A stretch of 64,000 nucleotides of DNA, taken from Clostridium tetanomorphum (GTDB taxonomy: Bacteria > Bacillota > Clostridia > Clostridiales > Clostridiaceae). The DNA lies in the NCBI RefSeq assembly GCF_017873215.1, contig NZ_JAGGKA010000012.1:1-64000 (forward strand), in the 5' to 3' direction. Shown here in pieces: positions 44,101-51,773 of this stretch (within the stretch, counting starts at the first letter, position 1; each line of letters starts with the position of its first letter). The notes under the pieces were generated by a model. It made no database searches. It was not told where the DNA came from and saw nothing but the letters and a program-made list of their open reading frames with translations. The position numbers and the translations under genes are program-made.

Positions 44101-44612
44101 AGTATAAAGAAAATACTTTTCCAGCAGGAATGTTATACTTTAAAGTGGATGATCCAATAATAAGAACAAAGGATGAAATAAGTGAGGGAGAGGTTCATGA
44201 AAAAATATTAAAGGAATTAAAAATGAAAGGACTTCTTTTAGCAGATGCAGACATAATAAAAGCTATGGATAAAGAAATAAAAGGGTTTTCTGATATTCTT
44301 CCAGTAAGGTTGAACAAGGATAAATCCCTTTCAAAAAGTTCATCTATAGCTACAGAGGAAGAGTTTCAATTATTAAGGAAATATGTAAGAGAAACTATAG
44401 TAAATTTATGTGAAGAGATGCTTGAAGGAAATATAGGCATAAAGCCTTATAAAAAGAAAGATAATTCAACTCCATGTAGATTTTGTGAATATTCCTCTAT
44501 ATGTCAATTTGATACTGGTGTAGATGGAAATAACTATAGAGTTATAAATGACAAAAGTGATAATGAAATATGGGAATTAATAAAAAATCATGTAAAAAAC
44601 AAAGAAAGTTAA
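41148..44612 (+). CDS. addB: ATP-dependent helicase/nuclease subunit B of AddAB
   Basis: This is an 1154-residue subunit of the AddAB helicase-nuclease, which resects double-strand breaks for RecA loading. It has the N-terminal Walker A FIYGRSGSGKSH (residues 5-16) and LLVPEQFSFQSE. A RecB-type nuclease near residues 930-970 has GRIDRVD, RIIDYKSG and LQIQLLVYLD. Fe-S cysteines are found at AECPFAYF (about 789) and CRFCEYSSIC (about 1110). AddB normally works with AddA, whose gene usually follows. Here the next genes are on the other strand, so addA must be elsewhere. Confidence 0.94.
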   Translation: MGLRFIYGRSGSGKSHYCFEDIKRKLEKDEKSPLILLVPEQFSFQSEKNLLHYIGEEAVSRVEVLSFKRMAYRVFNEVGGITHIHINESGKSMLIYKVMDELRDKFRIFAKASKRDGFVATMSELITELKRYNITPEMLYEGLEGIEDGNLKDKIGDITLIYSKFQENLHQKYIDEDDDLTILVEKLDKSNLFKDAEIWIDEFFDFTPQEYNVLEKILKKAKRVNVTLCTDVLSVGSGGIDNLDLFYPIKNTEEKLLKIIEKNNIKYDKPIALECAPCYRFKESKELSHIEKNLFAFPYKFYEDNTEDVCIFKALNKYTEIEEVARNILKLVRNRKFRFKDIAVITGDLDGYENLARAIFSEYEIPYFIDKKIQINNNPLIVLILSSIEILSKRWNYESVFRYLKTGLTDLDKEEVDIIENYVLANGIIANKWTEYETWSYRIRYSFNKDEEIGEEEQKNLDNINRIKSKVVNPLKAFHENIREKKTAREMCTALYDFLSSINIEKKIQNWIEKFKESDRLDKVNEYSQIWNIIVELMDQIVEVMAEEKLDFDIFGKLLKNGFEEYELGLIPPALDQILVSSVDRLRSHDIKALYIVGVNDGIFPRAISAEGVLSDIERENLRSKGLELAKDTKSKSFEEQFLTYITLTTMSSYLSVSYPIADLEGKTLRPSIVVSRLKKIFPHICEKSNIVSKNIEEEELDRISSPRATFNELISQLRSGKEGLEVSSLWLSVYNWYMKDDYWKEKLTTILEGFTYSNAAEIMDTRKLRNLYGPKINLSVSRLEKYAECPFAYFIKYGLKAKERKVYKLTTPDIGTLMHEVLESFSKHMAERNITWDNVNKDLCEGIVSNIVDKKVGDMPGSILNSSPRYKHMTEGIKRILSRSVCIIGEQIKRGEFEPAGYELSFGFNGDFPPISVELNSGERVNLIGRIDRVDSLKEEDGTYIRIIDYKSGNKDFKLSDVYYGLQIQLLVYLDALLTEIEEKYKENTFPAGMLYFKVDDPIIRTKDEISEGEVHEKILKELKMKGLLLADADIIKAMDKEIKGFSDILPVRLNKDKSLSKSSSIATEEEFQLLRKYVRETIVNLCEEMLEGNIGIKPYKKKDNSTPCRFCEYSSICQFDTGVDGNNYRVINDKSDNEIWELIKNHVKNKES

Positions 44613-44630
44613 GTGTTTTATAAAATAGGA

Positions 44631-44672
44631 AGAACTTAATTAAACTTATTTAAATCCAATTAAGTTCTTTCT
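44631..44672. terminator. Bidirectional terminator after addB
   Basis: AGAACTTAATT (44631-44641) pairs with AATTAAGTTCT (44658-44668), followed by TTTC. It separates addB from the convergent membrane-protein gene. Confidence 0.75.
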
Positions 44673-44678
44673 ATTATT

Positions 44679-45338
44679 TTACTGTAAGATTTTTATTTTG
44701 TTAGATTTTATCTTATATAACTGAGATATTAATAAAAACAATATAAATCCTACTATGAAGTATCTTACAGAATATAAATTTATATTTATATCTGTGTTAA
44801 TATTGAAAATAGATGTTATAGTATTTATTATAATTTTTATTATAAGTACTAGAGGTACTATAAAAGAAAAAGACTTAATGGTGGATTTTATGTTACCTTG
44901 GTTTGTAGATGTTATTTTTGATTTTTTTATGAAAGTTATAATGCATAATAATGACACTGTTATTAAAGAGTTTATATTAAATTGTAATGAAAAACTAAAT
45001 AGCATGTCTAGTGATATCCATATAAGAAAGTACACAATAAATTCTTCAATGAAATCTATAGTTTTAAATATAAAGCTTTTTGAAGAATTATACTCATTTA
45101 TTATTGAGTCACAAAATTTTTTATGATTGCTTCCTAAAAATAAGTTTATGCTTTTATTTTCAGATTGAGCTTGTAGCATCATATCTAATATTTGTTGAAA
45201 AACTTCTTCTCTTTCAATAGAGCTTAAAGTACTATTTTTCATATATTCTTCTATTTCTTTAAATGAATTATAGTTTTTTTTATTTAACTTTTTTTCTTCT
45301 CTAGATCTTATTTTCAAAAGTTTTAATTCTAAAAACAT
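44679..45338 (-). CDS. PadR-associated membrane protein (DUF1048/DUF1129-like)
   Basis: This is a 219-residue protein with a cytoplasmic helical N-terminal part (about 1-85; EIEEYMKNSTLSSIEREEVF and FLGSNHKKFCDSIINEY) and four hydrophobic segments after it. Membrane proteins with such a helical head often follow PadR regulators in Firmicutes and are annotated DUF1048 or DUF1129. The exact family here is uncertain. It starts 2 nt after the padR stop codon with GGAGG just before it. It is probably the regulated partner of that repressor. Confidence 0.7.
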   Translation of the reverse strand: MFLELKLLKIRSREEKKLNKKNYNSFKEIEEYMKNSTLSSIEREEVFQQILDMMLQAQSENKSINLFLGSNHKKFCDSIINEYNSSKSFIFKTIDFIEEFIVYFLIWISLDMLFSFSLQFNINSLITVSLLCIITFIKKSKITSTNQGNIKSTIKSFSFIVPLVLIIKIIINTITSIFNINTDININLYSVRYFIVGFILFLLISQLYKIKSNKIKILQ

Positions 45339-45340
45339 AA

Positions 45341-45661
45341 TTATTCCTCCAATACATTTTCAACATTTTGCTTCATTTCATTCCAAGTAATAATAAATTC
45401 TTTTAATTCGGTATTACCTGTATCAGTAATATAATAATATTTCCTCATAGGTCCTAGAGGAGAAGGTTTCATAATAGAAAATATAAGCTTTTTTTTCTCA
45501 AGTCTTATTAAAATTGGATAAACACTTCCTTCTGTTACTTCTTTAAATCCAAATTCTATTAGTTTTTCACAGATTTCATAACCATAAGTCTCATTTTTGC
45601 TTATGATTTTTAATATGCATCCTTCTAATAAGCCTTTTAACATTTGAGTATTTCTTGCCAT
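45341..45661 (-). CDS. PadR-family transcriptional regulator
   Basis: This is a 106-residue winged-helix regulator. The MLKGLLEGCILKIISKNETYGYEI start, then EGSVYPILIRLEKKKLI and GPMRKYYYITDTG, are the PadR signature. It probably represses its own small operon with the downstream membrane protein. The ATG at 45661 is chosen because AGGTGAT lies just upstream; an in-frame ATG at 45676 adds five residues. The direct ligand is unknown. Confidence 0.9.
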   Translation of the reverse strand: MARNTQMLKGLLEGCILKIISKNETYGYEICEKLIEFGFKEVTEGSVYPILIRLEKKKLIFSIMKPSPLGPMRKYYYITDTGNTELKEFIITWNEMKQNVENVLEE

Positions 45662-45811
45662 ATTATCACCTACCATGTATTACATAATAGCTTATACAAA
45701 TAATATATTACAACTACTATGTAATGTCAAGTAGTTTTGTGATTGCTAGGACAATATGGTATTATTATGTTATAAATGGATACTTAGGTAAAAATGATTT
45801 ATAAGAAAGTA

Positions 45812-45840
45812 TTGACAAATTAAAAAACTATAAATATAAT
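45812..45840 (+). promoter_or_regulatory. Consensus SigA promoter of the ilvA T-box
   Basis: TTGACA (45812-45817), 17 bp, TATAAT (45835-45840), the third perfect promoter of this kind in the window. Confidence 0.9.
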
Positions 45841-46192
45841 AATTAACAAGTTTTAAAATTTTAATAAAGATAAATGCGATGAGGGAGACAAAAATATTTA
45901 ATAATTGACTAAAGAGAGCTAACGGTTGGTGGAAGTTAGTGTTAATGTAAATATAATTATCACTCCTGAGTTTCTGAGTTGAAAGGATAGTTATCTAAGT
46001 AAATAAAGACGTTCACCAACGATAAATGGTTAGGGTTCACTAAAAAATTTATTTATATAATATGTTTTTAAAAGTCGACCTGAAAAAAGGGACAATTATT
46101 TTTATAATTGTAAATAAGGTGGTACCGCGGAAGAGTTATAGTCTTTCGTCCTTAAAGTAATAAGTTATTTTAAGGACGAGGGACTTTTTTAT
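45841..46192 (+). ncRNA. T-box leader with AUC (isoleucine) specifier, ilvA
   Basis: AAGGTGGTACCGCGG lies at 46116-46130. The specifier segment TAATTATCACTCC places ATC at 45959-45961, in register with CTC in the two brnQ leaders. A long stem (about 46140-46161 with 46165-46185) ending in TTTTTT is the terminator. Uncharged tRNA-Ile should switch on threonine deaminase, the first step of isoleucine synthesis. Confidence 0.93.
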
Positions 46193-46316
46193 TGTATTAA
46201 TAACTTTATTCATGCATGATGAATTAATAGCAATAAAATCAAATTTAGTTTATAGGGGCATTTTAACTTAAATTTTAGTTAAGATATAAAACTAATACAA
46301 AATAGGGGGGCTAACA

Positions 46317-47534
46317 ATGAATGATAAACAGTATTTAAAATTAGAAGATGTATTGGAAGCTAGGGAAAGGATAAAGGATATATGTATAAATACTAAATTG
46401 ATTTATAGTACAGAATTTAGTAAAGAATGTGAAAATCAAGTATTTATAAAACCAGAAAATCTTCAGTTAACAGGATCTTTTAAAATAAGAGGGGCTTTAA
46501 ATAAGATACAGAAATTAACTGAAGAAGAAAGAAAAAGAGGATTGATAGCAGCTTCAGCAGGTAATCATGCTCAAGGGGTAGCATATTCTGCAAATAAACT
46601 TGGAATTAAAGCAACAATTGTAATGCCAAAGCATACTCCTCTTATAAAAGTACAGGCTACTAGAAATTATGGGGCAGAGGTAGTTCTTATAGGAGATTGC
46701 TATGATGAAGCATATAATGAGGCTAAAAGATTGGAAAAAGAAAAGGGATATACATTTATACATCCATTTGATGATTTAGATGTTATAGCTGGTCAAGGAA
46801 GTATAGCTTTAGAAATTTTAGAAGAAATAGAAGATGTATATGCAGTACTTGTTCCTATTGGAGGAGGAGGTCTTATAAGTGGTATAGCTACAGCTATAAA
46901 AAGCTTAAGGCCTGATGTGAAAATAATAGGAGTAGAGGCAGAAGGGGCAAAGGCTATGAAGCTTTCAGTGGAATGTGGAAATAAAATAAGTTTAAATTCA
47001 GTAGATACTATAGCAGATGGCTCTGCTGTAAAAACACCAGGGGATAATACTTTCGAAATATGTAATAAATATGTAGATGAAATTATAACTGTAGAAGATG
47101 TGGAACTTATGGAAGCTTTATTTGTATTACTAGAAAAACATAAATTGGTATCTGAAGCTACAGGAGTATTGTCTTTAGCAGCATTAAAAAAGTTAGACTT
47201 TAAGGATAAGAAAGTAGTGTCTATAATAAGTGGTGGAAATATAGATGTAGTGACCATGTCATCTTTACTTAATTGTGGATTACTTTCAAGAGGAAGATTA
47301 TTTTGCTTTTCAGTGGGACTTAGAGATACTCCAGGGCAACTTTATAAAATATCAGAGATATTGTCTAATTTAGGTGCAAATGTAATAAAACTTGACCACA
47401 ATCAATTTAAAGCAATTGATAGATTAAAACAAGTGGCACTAGAGGTTACTGTAGAGACAAATGGACATGAACATATAGATGAGATAATGAAGGCTTTGAG
47501 AGAAAAAGGATATGAGCCTAAAATAGTGTACTAA
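46317..47534 (+). CDS. ilvA: Threonine ammonia-lyase (threonine dehydratase)
   Basis: This is a 405-residue PLP enzyme converting threonine to 2-oxobutanoate and ammonia. It has the PLP-lysine motif GSFKIRGA (Lys56), SAGNHAQG, the phosphate-binding GGGGLISG and a C-terminal ACT domain from about residue 325 (VGLRDTPGQLYKISEILSNLG). The length matches the medium-length form with a single ACT domain. The isoleucine T-box argues for a biosynthetic role (IlvA), although the sequence is close to catabolic TdcB-type enzymes. GGGGGG lies 8 nt before the ATG. Confidence 0.93.
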   Translation: MNDKQYLKLEDVLEARERIKDICINTKLIYSTEFSKECENQVFIKPENLQLTGSFKIRGALNKIQKLTEEERKRGLIAASAGNHAQGVAYSANKLGIKATIVMPKHTPLIKVQATRNYGAEVVLIGDCYDEAYNEAKRLEKEKGYTFIHPFDDLDVIAGQGSIALEILEEIEDVYAVLVPIGGGGLISGIATAIKSLRPDVKIIGVEAEGAKAMKLSVECGNKISLNSVDTIADGSAVKTPGDNTFEICNKYVDEIITVEDVELMEALFVLLEKHKLVSEATGVLSLAALKKLDFKDKKVVSIISGGNIDVVTMSSLLNCGLLSRGRLFCFSVGLRDTPGQLYKISEILSNLGANVIKLDHNQFKAIDRLKQVALEVTVETNGHEHIDEIMKALREKGYEPKIVY

Positions 47535-47536
47535 AA

Positions 47537-47572
47537 AAAAGAAAGTCAACAAATGTTGGCTTTCTTTTTTTG
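47537..47572 (+). terminator. Terminator of ilvA
   Basis: AGAAAGTCAAC pairs with GTTGGCTTTCT around a short loop (about 47541-47565, one G-U pair), followed by TTTTTT. Confidence 0.88.
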
Positions 47573-47637
47573 TATTTTATAACTTTTTTAAGGAGTGAAT
47601 TTTTATAATATGTAGTTAATTAATAATAAATGGATAG

Positions 47638-47739
47638 TATCAAAATGATAATTGTTTTTAGAAAAATACATTATAATACTTTAATAAAAGGTAGAAAAAA
47701 GTAATTATCAAATTGATAATTTATTATCAATTTGATAAT
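47638..47739 (+). promoter_or_regulatory. Operator-like palindromes upstream of the purine-catabolism operon
   Basis: ATTATCAAATTGATAAT (47704-47720) and ATTATCAATTTGATAAT (47723-47739) are perfect odd palindromes centred 19 bp apart. A weaker relative, TATCAAAATGATA, lies at 47638-47650. The pair ends 12 bp before a TATAAT at 47751-47756, so it covers the expected -35 zone. A dimeric repressor or activator bound on one DNA face is likely. No regulator gene is adjacent. Confidence 0.6.
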
Positions 47740-47781
47740 AGGAATCAATGTATAATAATACAAAAAAATACATAAATGCGG

Positions 47782-47820
47782 ATATGCCAGATGATTGTCC
47801 ATAACATATATTTGGCATAT
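47782..47820 (+). other. Leader hairpin before the purine-catabolism operon
   Basis: ATATGCCA (47782-47789) pairs with TGGCATAT (47813-47820). It lies downstream of the putative -10. It lacks the conserved bases of purine riboswitches, so I give it no ligand. Confidence 0.4.
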
Positions 47821-47885
47821 ATATTGCTATTATTAGAATAAATGTTAATTTTATAACAGTATATCGGTAAATAGGGAGTGGTTTA

Positions 47886-49214
47886 ATGTTATTGGTAGGT
47901 AGTGGAAGATTAATTACTCAAAACTATGAAATGCCATATTTTGAAGATGGATGTGTAGTTATAGATAGAAATATTATAAAGGAAGTTGGAAATACAGAAA
48001 CTCTTAGAAAAAAATATAATTCAGCTGAATTTATTGATGCTAAAGGTAAAGTTATAATGCCAGGAATGATTAATACACATATGCATATATATAGTACTTT
48101 TGCTAGAGGTATGGCTTTAAAGGATGAATCACCTGTAAAGTTTTTAGAAATACTTGAAAAATTATGGTGGAGATTAGATAAAGCTTTAACTTTAAAAGAT
48201 ATTAAATATAGTGCTTTAGTTACTTTTATTGATTGTATTAAAAATGGTACTACTACAGTTTTTGATCATCATGCTAGTCCAAAAGCTGTTACTGATAGTC
48301 TTTTTACTATTGGAGATGTTTCAAGAGCATTAGGCATAAGAAGTTGTTTATGTTATGAAGTATCTGATAGAGATGGAAAAGATATTATGGAACAAGGTAT
48401 AGGGGAAAATGTAGAATTTATAAAATATACAAAGGATAAACAAGATAGCCTTTTAAAAGGAATGTTTGGATTACATGCTTCATTAACTTTGTCAAATAAG
48501 ACAATGGAAAAATGTGCAGAGTCTATTTGTAATTTAGATAGTGGATTTCATGTTCATATAGCAGAAGGGATAGAAGATGTTTATGATTCTTTAAAAAAAT
48601 ATGGAAAGAGAACAGTGCAAAGATTTATGGATTTTAATATGTTAGGAGAAAAAACTATTGGAGTACATTGCGTACATGTGAATGAGCTTGAAATGGAGAT
48701 TTTAAAGGATACAGACACAAATGTGGTACATAATCCTGAATCAAATATGGGAAATGCAGTAGGAGTTGCTCCAATTATTAACATGTTAAATAAGGGAATA
48801 AACTTAGGACTTGGAACAGATGGATATACTACAGATATGTTTGAATCTATGAAGGTGTGCAATCTTTTACAGAAACATAATCTTTCAGATTCAAGTGTAG
48901 GATTTAGTGAAATACCTACTATGGTATTTGAAAATAACAGAAATATATCATCAAAATATTTTGAAAAACCAATTGGATGTTTAAAAGAAGGGGCATATGC
49001 AGATTTAATTATAGTTGATTATAATCCATATACACCTATATTAAAAGAAAATTTAAATTCCCATATTTTATTTGGTATGTCAGGTGGAAGAGTTGATACC
49101 ACCATAATAAATGGAAAAGTTCTTATGAAGAATAGGGAATTAATTAATATAGACGAAGAAAGCATTTTTAATAAAGCTAGAGAATTAAGTAAAAAAACTT
49201 GGGAAAGATTTTAA
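47886..49214 (+). CDS. ssnA: SsnA-like aminohydrolase
   Basis: This is a 442-residue amidohydrolase-superfamily enzyme with the metal-binding N-T-H-M-H motif near residues 60-65 (VIMPGMINTHMHIYSTFARG), further His ligands in FHVHIAEG and GVHCVHVN, and the Asp region GLGTDGYT. It matches the SsnA family found with selenium-dependent molybdenum hydroxylases. It probably deaminates a purine such as guanine or an intermediate. It is the first gene of a four-gene purine cluster. GGGAG lies 8 nt before the ATG. Confidence 0.85.
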   Translation: MLLVGSGRLITQNYEMPYFEDGCVVIDRNIIKEVGNTETLRKKYNSAEFIDAKGKVIMPGMINTHMHIYSTFARGMALKDESPVKFLEILEKLWWRLDKALTLKDIKYSALVTFIDCIKNGTTTVFDHHASPKAVTDSLFTIGDVSRALGIRSCLCYEVSDRDGKDIMEQGIGENVEFIKYTKDKQDSLLKGMFGLHASLTLSNKTMEKCAESICNLDSGFHVHIAEGIEDVYDSLKKYGKRTVQRFMDFNMLGEKTIGVHCVHVNELEMEILKDTDTNVVHNPESNMGNAVGVAPIINMLNKGINLGLGTDGYTTDMFESMKVCNLLQKHNLSDSSVGFSEIPTMVFENNRNISSKYFEKPIGCLKEGAYADLIIVDYNPYTPILKENLNSHILFGMSGGRVDTTIINGKVLMKNRELINIDEESIFNKARELSKKTWERF

Positions 49215-49265
49215 AAAAATTCATGTAAAGGATTGTAAGAATAATTTAATTGAGAGGTGAAATAA

Positions 49266-50636
49266 ATGGAAAAGAAGGGGAATGAAGCTGTAATGGCAGT
49301 AGATGAGATATTACCTAGGCAACAAATGATAATTTTGGCACTACAACATGTTTTAGCAATGTGTGCTGGTGCTGTAGCTGTACCATTGATTGTTGGAGGA
49401 GCATTAGGTTTATCATCAGAAGAAACTATATTTCTTATTAATGCAGATCTATTTGTAGCGGGGATAGCCACATTAATACAATCTTTGGGAATAAAAACCT
49501 TCATAGGAGCTAGAGTTCCAATTGTAGAAGGGACAAGTTTTGCTTTTGTGTCAGCTATGGTAGCTATAGCTAATAGTTATCCAGGAGATACTATAACAGG
49601 TATAACCACTATATTTGGAGCTACATTTGCTTCAGGAGTATTTTGTTTTTTTATGGCTCCTTTTTTTAGTAAGCTTATAAGATTTTTCCCAAAGGTTGTA
49701 ACAGGAACAGTAATAACAATAATAGGGTTATCACTATTACCTGTTGGAATAAGGTGGTCAGCAGGTAATGATGTGAGATCACCTAATTTTGCAAGTCAAG
49801 CTAATATTATGTTAGCAATATTTGTACTTATATTAATAGTTATTATGTCTAAATATCTTAAAGGGATTTTGGGCAACATATCCATACTTTTAGGTATCGT
49901 TATAGGAACAGTTATTGCTTCATTTTTAAATATGACGGATTTTAGTAGAGTTCATGAAGCATCATGGTTTAGCATAAACACTCCACTACACTTTGGAATG
50001 ATAAAGTTTGATTTAACTGCAATAATATCTTTAATATTAGTAACTCTTGTTGCAATGACAGAAGCTACTGGGAATATGATAGCTATTCATCAGATAGTAG
50101 GAAAGCCTATTGATCATAAGAATTTAACAAGAGGACTTAGGACTGATGGATTTGCTTCAATGTTAGCTGCATTTTTTAATACATTTCCTCATACTGCATT
50201 TGGACAAAATGTGGGACTTGTAAATCTTACAGGAGTAAAAAGTAGATTTGTTGTAGCTTGTTCAGGAGCAATTCTTATTCTACTGGGGTTGTTTCCCAAA
50301 GCTGGTGCTATAGTTGCATCTATTCCATATCCTGTACTTGGAGGAGCAGGGTTTGCCATGTTTGGAATGGTTGTATCTGGAGGAATTAATACTTTAGGTA
50401 GTGTTCAGTTTAATGGGACTAAAAATGGAATGATTGTAGCAATTAGTATAGGACTTTCACTAATACCATTGGCAGTGCCAAGTTTTTATCAAGCTTTTCC
50501 ACAATGGGTACAAACTCTTTTTCATAGTGGTATAACTACAGGAAGTATTGCAGCCATATTATTAAATTTATTTTTTAATGAGCTGGGAAAATCTAAAATT
50601 AAAGTTGAAGAAAAGATTGCTAATAATACTATCTAA
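49266..50636 (+). CDS. NCS2 xanthine/uric acid permease
   Basis: This is a 456-residue purine permease with about fourteen hydrophobic segments. It has QHVLAMCAGAVAVPLIVGGA near the start, GTSFAFV in the first half, and AFGQNVGLVNLTGVKSR, the NCS2 signature of xanthine and urate carriers. The NMIAIHQIVG loop also fits. It imports the substrate of the xanthine dehydrogenase encoded two genes later. Whether it prefers xanthine or uric acid is not clear. GAGAGGTG precedes the ATG. Confidence 0.9.
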   Translation: MEKKGNEAVMAVDEILPRQQMIILALQHVLAMCAGAVAVPLIVGGALGLSSEETIFLINADLFVAGIATLIQSLGIKTFIGARVPIVEGTSFAFVSAMVAIANSYPGDTITGITTIFGATFASGVFCFFMAPFFSKLIRFFPKVVTGTVITIIGLSLLPVGIRWSAGNDVRSPNFASQANIMLAIFVLILIVIMSKYLKGILGNISILLGIVIGTVIASFLNMTDFSRVHEASWFSINTPLHFGMIKFDLTAIISLILVTLVAMTEATGNMIAIHQIVGKPIDHKNLTRGLRTDGFASMLAAFFNTFPHTAFGQNVGLVNLTGVKSRFVVACSGAILILLGLFPKAGAIVASIPYPVLGGAGFAMFGMVVSGGINTLGSVQFNGTKNGMIVAISIGLSLIPLAVPSFYQAFPQWVQTLFHSGITTGSIAAILLNLFFNELGKSKIKVEEKIANNTI

Positions 50637-50667
50637 AATAATTTATAGATATAGGAGGAATTTATAA

Positions 50668-51753
50668 ATGGCTAAATTAAGTATTAATATTTGTGGTATG
50701 AAATTTTCAAATCCTGTTTTTACAGCAGCAGGACCTGGAGCAAAAGACGGCAATATGTGTATAGAAGCTGTAAAGGGGGGAGCAGGAGGAATAGTTACTA
50801 AAACTATATCTGAAAATCCGGCAGATGTTCCACGTCCATGTATGGCAAATACTAATAGTGGATTTTTAAATACAGAACTTTGGTCAGAACTACCAAAGGA
50901 ACAATGGATAGAAAGGGAATATAAAAAAGCTAAAGAAATTGGAGTTCCTTTAATAATAGGAATGGGGTATACAGCAGAACAAATAAAGAAAGTAGCACCA
51001 CTTGTAAAGCCTTTTGCGGATGCAGTGGAACTTTCTACACACTATGTTGGAACGGATACAGAACCTATAGTGGCAGCATTAAGAGAAGCTAAGAAAGCAT
51101 TAGATGTACCTGTATTTATGAAGATGAGTCCTCATACAGATATACAGAAAATAGCTAAAGCTGTTGAAAATGCAGGTGCAGATGGATTAGTAATGATAAA
51201 TTCTTTCGGGCCTTGTATGGCTATAGATGTGGACACAGGATATCCAATAATGGGAAGCAAAACAGGATATGGATGGCTGTCGGGAGCCCCTATTAGACCT
51301 TTAGCTATTAGATGTATATATGAAGCCTCACAGGTGGTTGATATTCCTATAATGGGAGTTGGAGGAGTAACTTGTGGTAGAGATGTGGCTGAAATGTTTA
51401 TGGCAGGAGCTTCAGCAGTACAGGTATGTACTGAGGCTATACTTAAAGGACCAACCATATATGGAAAGATAGTTACTCAACTAAATGATTTCTTGAATAG
51501 TAAAGGATATGAAGATATAGAACAAATTAAAGGACTTGCTCACAAAAAGAATTTAGATAGAGAGTTTAGAACTTATTCAATAGTACCTACAGTAAATCAG
51601 AATTTTTGTGTAAAATGTGGATTATGCAAAGTTAGTTGCATGTATGATGCAATAACTATTAAAGATAAGCTTTATATAAATAAGGAAAAATGTTTTGGAT
51701 GTGGACTTTGTGTAACAAGATGTTCTAAAGGTGCTTTAAGTATAGCTTATTAA
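50668..51753 (+). CDS. PreA-like dihydroorotate dehydrogenase-family flavoprotein with ferredoxin domain
   Basis: This is a 361-residue protein. Residues 1-300 form a TIM barrel of the dihydroorotate/dihydropyrimidine dehydrogenase family (NPVFTAAGPGAKDGN, MINSFGP, IMGVGGVTCGRD), and the C-terminus is a two-cluster ferredoxin (CVKCGLCKVSC and CFGCGLCVTRC). This is the PreA layout. It lies between a purine permease and a xanthine dehydrogenase, so it may reduce a purine or pyrimidine ring or pass electrons. Its partner PreT is not present in the window. GGAGGAA precedes the ATG. Confidence 0.82.
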   Translation: MAKLSINICGMKFSNPVFTAAGPGAKDGNMCIEAVKGGAGGIVTKTISENPADVPRPCMANTNSGFLNTELWSELPKEQWIEREYKKAKEIGVPLIIGMGYTAEQIKKVAPLVKPFADAVELSTHYVGTDTEPIVAALREAKKALDVPVFMKMSPHTDIQKIAKAVENAGADGLVMINSFGPCMAIDVDTGYPIMGSKTGYGWLSGAPIRPLAIRCIYEASQVVDIPIMGVGGVTCGRDVAEMFMAGASAVQVCTEAILKGPTIYGKIVTQLNDFLNSKGYEDIEQIKGLAHKKNLDREFRTYSIVPTVNQNFCVKCGLCKVSCMYDAITIKDKLYINKEKCFGCGLCVTRCSKGALSIAY

Positions 51754-51773
51754 AAATTTAAGGAGAGAGGGAA

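Noticed and set aside
44755-45126. 123-residue open frame on the plus strand
   Set aside because: It lies antisense to the PadR-associated membrane protein, which has a good ribosome binding site and is coupled to padR.
47770-47830. Possible purine riboswitch before the ssnA gene
   Set aside because: The hairpin is real but the conserved loop-loop bases and junction of purine riboswitches are missing.
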